From Winogradskyella jejuensis (GTDB lineage Bacteria > Bacteroidota > Bacteroidia > Flavobacteriales > Flavobacteriaceae): a stretch of DNA of 64,000 nucleotides. A model generated the notes under the pieces. The model saw nothing but the letters and a program-made list of their open reading frames with translations. It did not search any database and was not told where the DNA came from. The translations under genes and the position numbers were made by a program. Each line of letters starts with the position of its first letter. Within the stretch, counting starts at the first letter, position 1. This document shows, in pieces, positions 63,260-64,000 of the stretch. The DNA is taken from contig NZ_FQWS01000002.1 in assembly GCF_900129745.1 (NCBI RefSeq), forward strand, positions 372,001 to 436,000, read 5' to 3'.

Positions 63260-64000
63260 TTAATTGAGTAGTTGCGAGATTAACGAAACTGAGAATATGG
63301 TAAGCATAAACCACCCAATAAACCCTTGTATTATGGCTAAGTAGCGTGGTAAACCTTTAATAGGGATTTCTCCAAAGCCTAAAGTGGTAAAGGTGTTTAT
63401 AGAGAGCATTAGGGCGTTGAGTATTTTTATGAAGATATCGTATACAATGGCTATTAAAAATGCGCCTACTAACAAAATGGATTTCCAGACACGCTTAGAT
63501 TTTGGCAACTCATTCCAAGTGCCTTTCATGATATCTACACGTTTTAGAAAAGAAGCTGAGAGTTTAGTACCTGAGACAGACCATCTGTATAAGGGTAGAG
63601 CAGTAGCTATAAAAAACTTAGGAATGTGTTTTTCTGCCTTAAGCATATAGGTTTTAAAATCTTCGGATGCTAAAAGCTCATCTTGTTGTTCTTCTAGGTA
63701 GACATCGTGCATGCCAGCGTCTTTGCTCATGTATTTGGTAAAAAAGCGGTAACGGTCCATGATGCGATTTTTACCGTGTTTGTCCCAAGAGTTAGGGAAG
63801 AAGAGGTAAATTAATGCAAATAATAGGATAACATAGATTGATACAACTACAGCACCTTCTGGCTCTGTACCATAATTTGAGAATAGCTTTAAAAATTTAT
63901 TAATCTGAAGCTTAAAAAACGTATTGAATGTAGGGTTTAAATTATGTTCATAAGCGATTCTTTGACTTTCTAGCTCTTTAATTTCTACATAAAATTTATT
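63260..64000 (-). CDS. Potassium-channel-like membrane protein (N-terminus outside window)
   Basis: The frame is open on the minus strand from 63260 through the window edge at 64000 (the ATG at 63760 is internal), giving at least 246 residues. It contains a membrane helix near AVVVSIYVILLFALIYLFF, later helices (SILLVGAFLIAIVYDIFI) and a pore segment STINTFTTLGFGEIPIKG-type (INTFTTLGFGEIP), the selectivity-filter layout of two-helix K+ channels, ending IQGFIGWFMLTIFSVSLISQ. The filter reads TLGFG rather than TVGYG. It is the first gene of the run that continues into the DUF6090 array. Confidence 0.85.
   Translation of the reverse strand, partial: NKFYVEIKELESQRIAYEHNLNPTFNTFFKLQINKFLKLFSNYGTEPEGAVVVSIYVILLFALIYLFFPNSWDKHGKNRIMDRYRFFTKYMSKDAGMHDVYLEEQQDELLASEDFKTYMLKAEKHIPKFFIATALPLYRWSVSGTKLSASFLKRVDIMKGTWNELPKSKRVWKSILLVGAFLIAIVYDIFIKILNALMLSINTFTTLGFGEIPIKGLPRYLAIIQGFIGWFMLTIFSVSLISQLLN

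Noticed and set aside
1..64000. Search for tRNA, rRNA, transposases, integrases and phage genes
   Set aside because: No cloverleaf-like or conserved RNA stretch and no mobile-element protein motif was seen; absence judged by eye only.

Overview
The window looks like chromosomal DNA of a member of the Flavobacteriaceae (phylum Bacteroidota). The evidence is strong AT-richness, almost no Shine-Dalgarno sequences, Bacteroidota -7 promoter elements (TAnnTTTG), a type IX secretion (T9SS) sorting tail, TonB-dependent and OMP_b-brl outer-membrane proteins, a fused ccoN-ccoO gene, LytS/LytTR two-component pairs and DUF6090 and 2TM-domain families. Genus cannot be set from this sequence. I see no tRNA, rRNA, CRISPR array, transposase, integrase or phage gene. 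No gene-free stretch exceeds about 230 bases.

Layout. 1-4.8 kb: the 3' part of recQ, small hypothetical proteins, a cyclophilin-FKBP fusion and a TPR lipoprotein. 4.9-9.6 kb: an operon-like run of DUF2141 protein, TPR protein, a LytS kinase fused to a 2TM domain, three stand-alone 2TM proteins, a DUF2306-like protein and a LytTR regulator. 9.6-11.2 kb (minus): J-domain protein and LETM1-like protein. 11.4-16.2 kb: a DUF4331 domain encoded as two secreted proteins, then a TPR lipoprotein and a TonB-dependent receptor, convergent with an ECF sigma/anti-sigma pair. 17.8-23.9 kb (minus): a 1486-residue T9SS surface protein and a TPR-HTH regulator. 24-25.1 kb: Cu/Zn superoxide dismutase and an OmdA-like protein. 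25.2-37 kb: a respiration block with hemN, a universal stress protein, ccoI, ccoS, ccoNO, ccoQ, ccoP, ccoG, ccoH, a SafE/DsbD-like membrane protein, and an FNR/CRP regulator. Three FNR-like palindromes lie in front of hemN, in front of ccoS and between ccoI and the regulator gene.

37-43 kb: a large Asp-box (BNR) repeat protein and a vWA/AAA ATPase pair. 43-51 kb: an outer-membrane beta-barrel operon with two paralogous secreted proteins, a lipoprotein and an alpha/beta hydrolase, divergent from a LytS/LytTR pair. 50.9-57.8 kb: a YdeI protein, three metallopeptidases (M1, M23, M28), a DUF6265-CBM9 fusion and an M24 aminopeptidase. 57.8-64 kb (minus): a tandem array of six DUF6090 membrane proteins downstream of a potassium-channel-like gene, with a RidA-like lipoprotein inside it. 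At three junctions of this array sit short ORFs that look like truncated N-termini of the same family.

Several families of short palindromic repeats are scattered through intergenic DNA. One has entered a coding sequence in frame. The least explained regions are the DUF6090 array with its remnants, the split-DUF4331/TonB/ECF locus and the 2TM/LytS operon.
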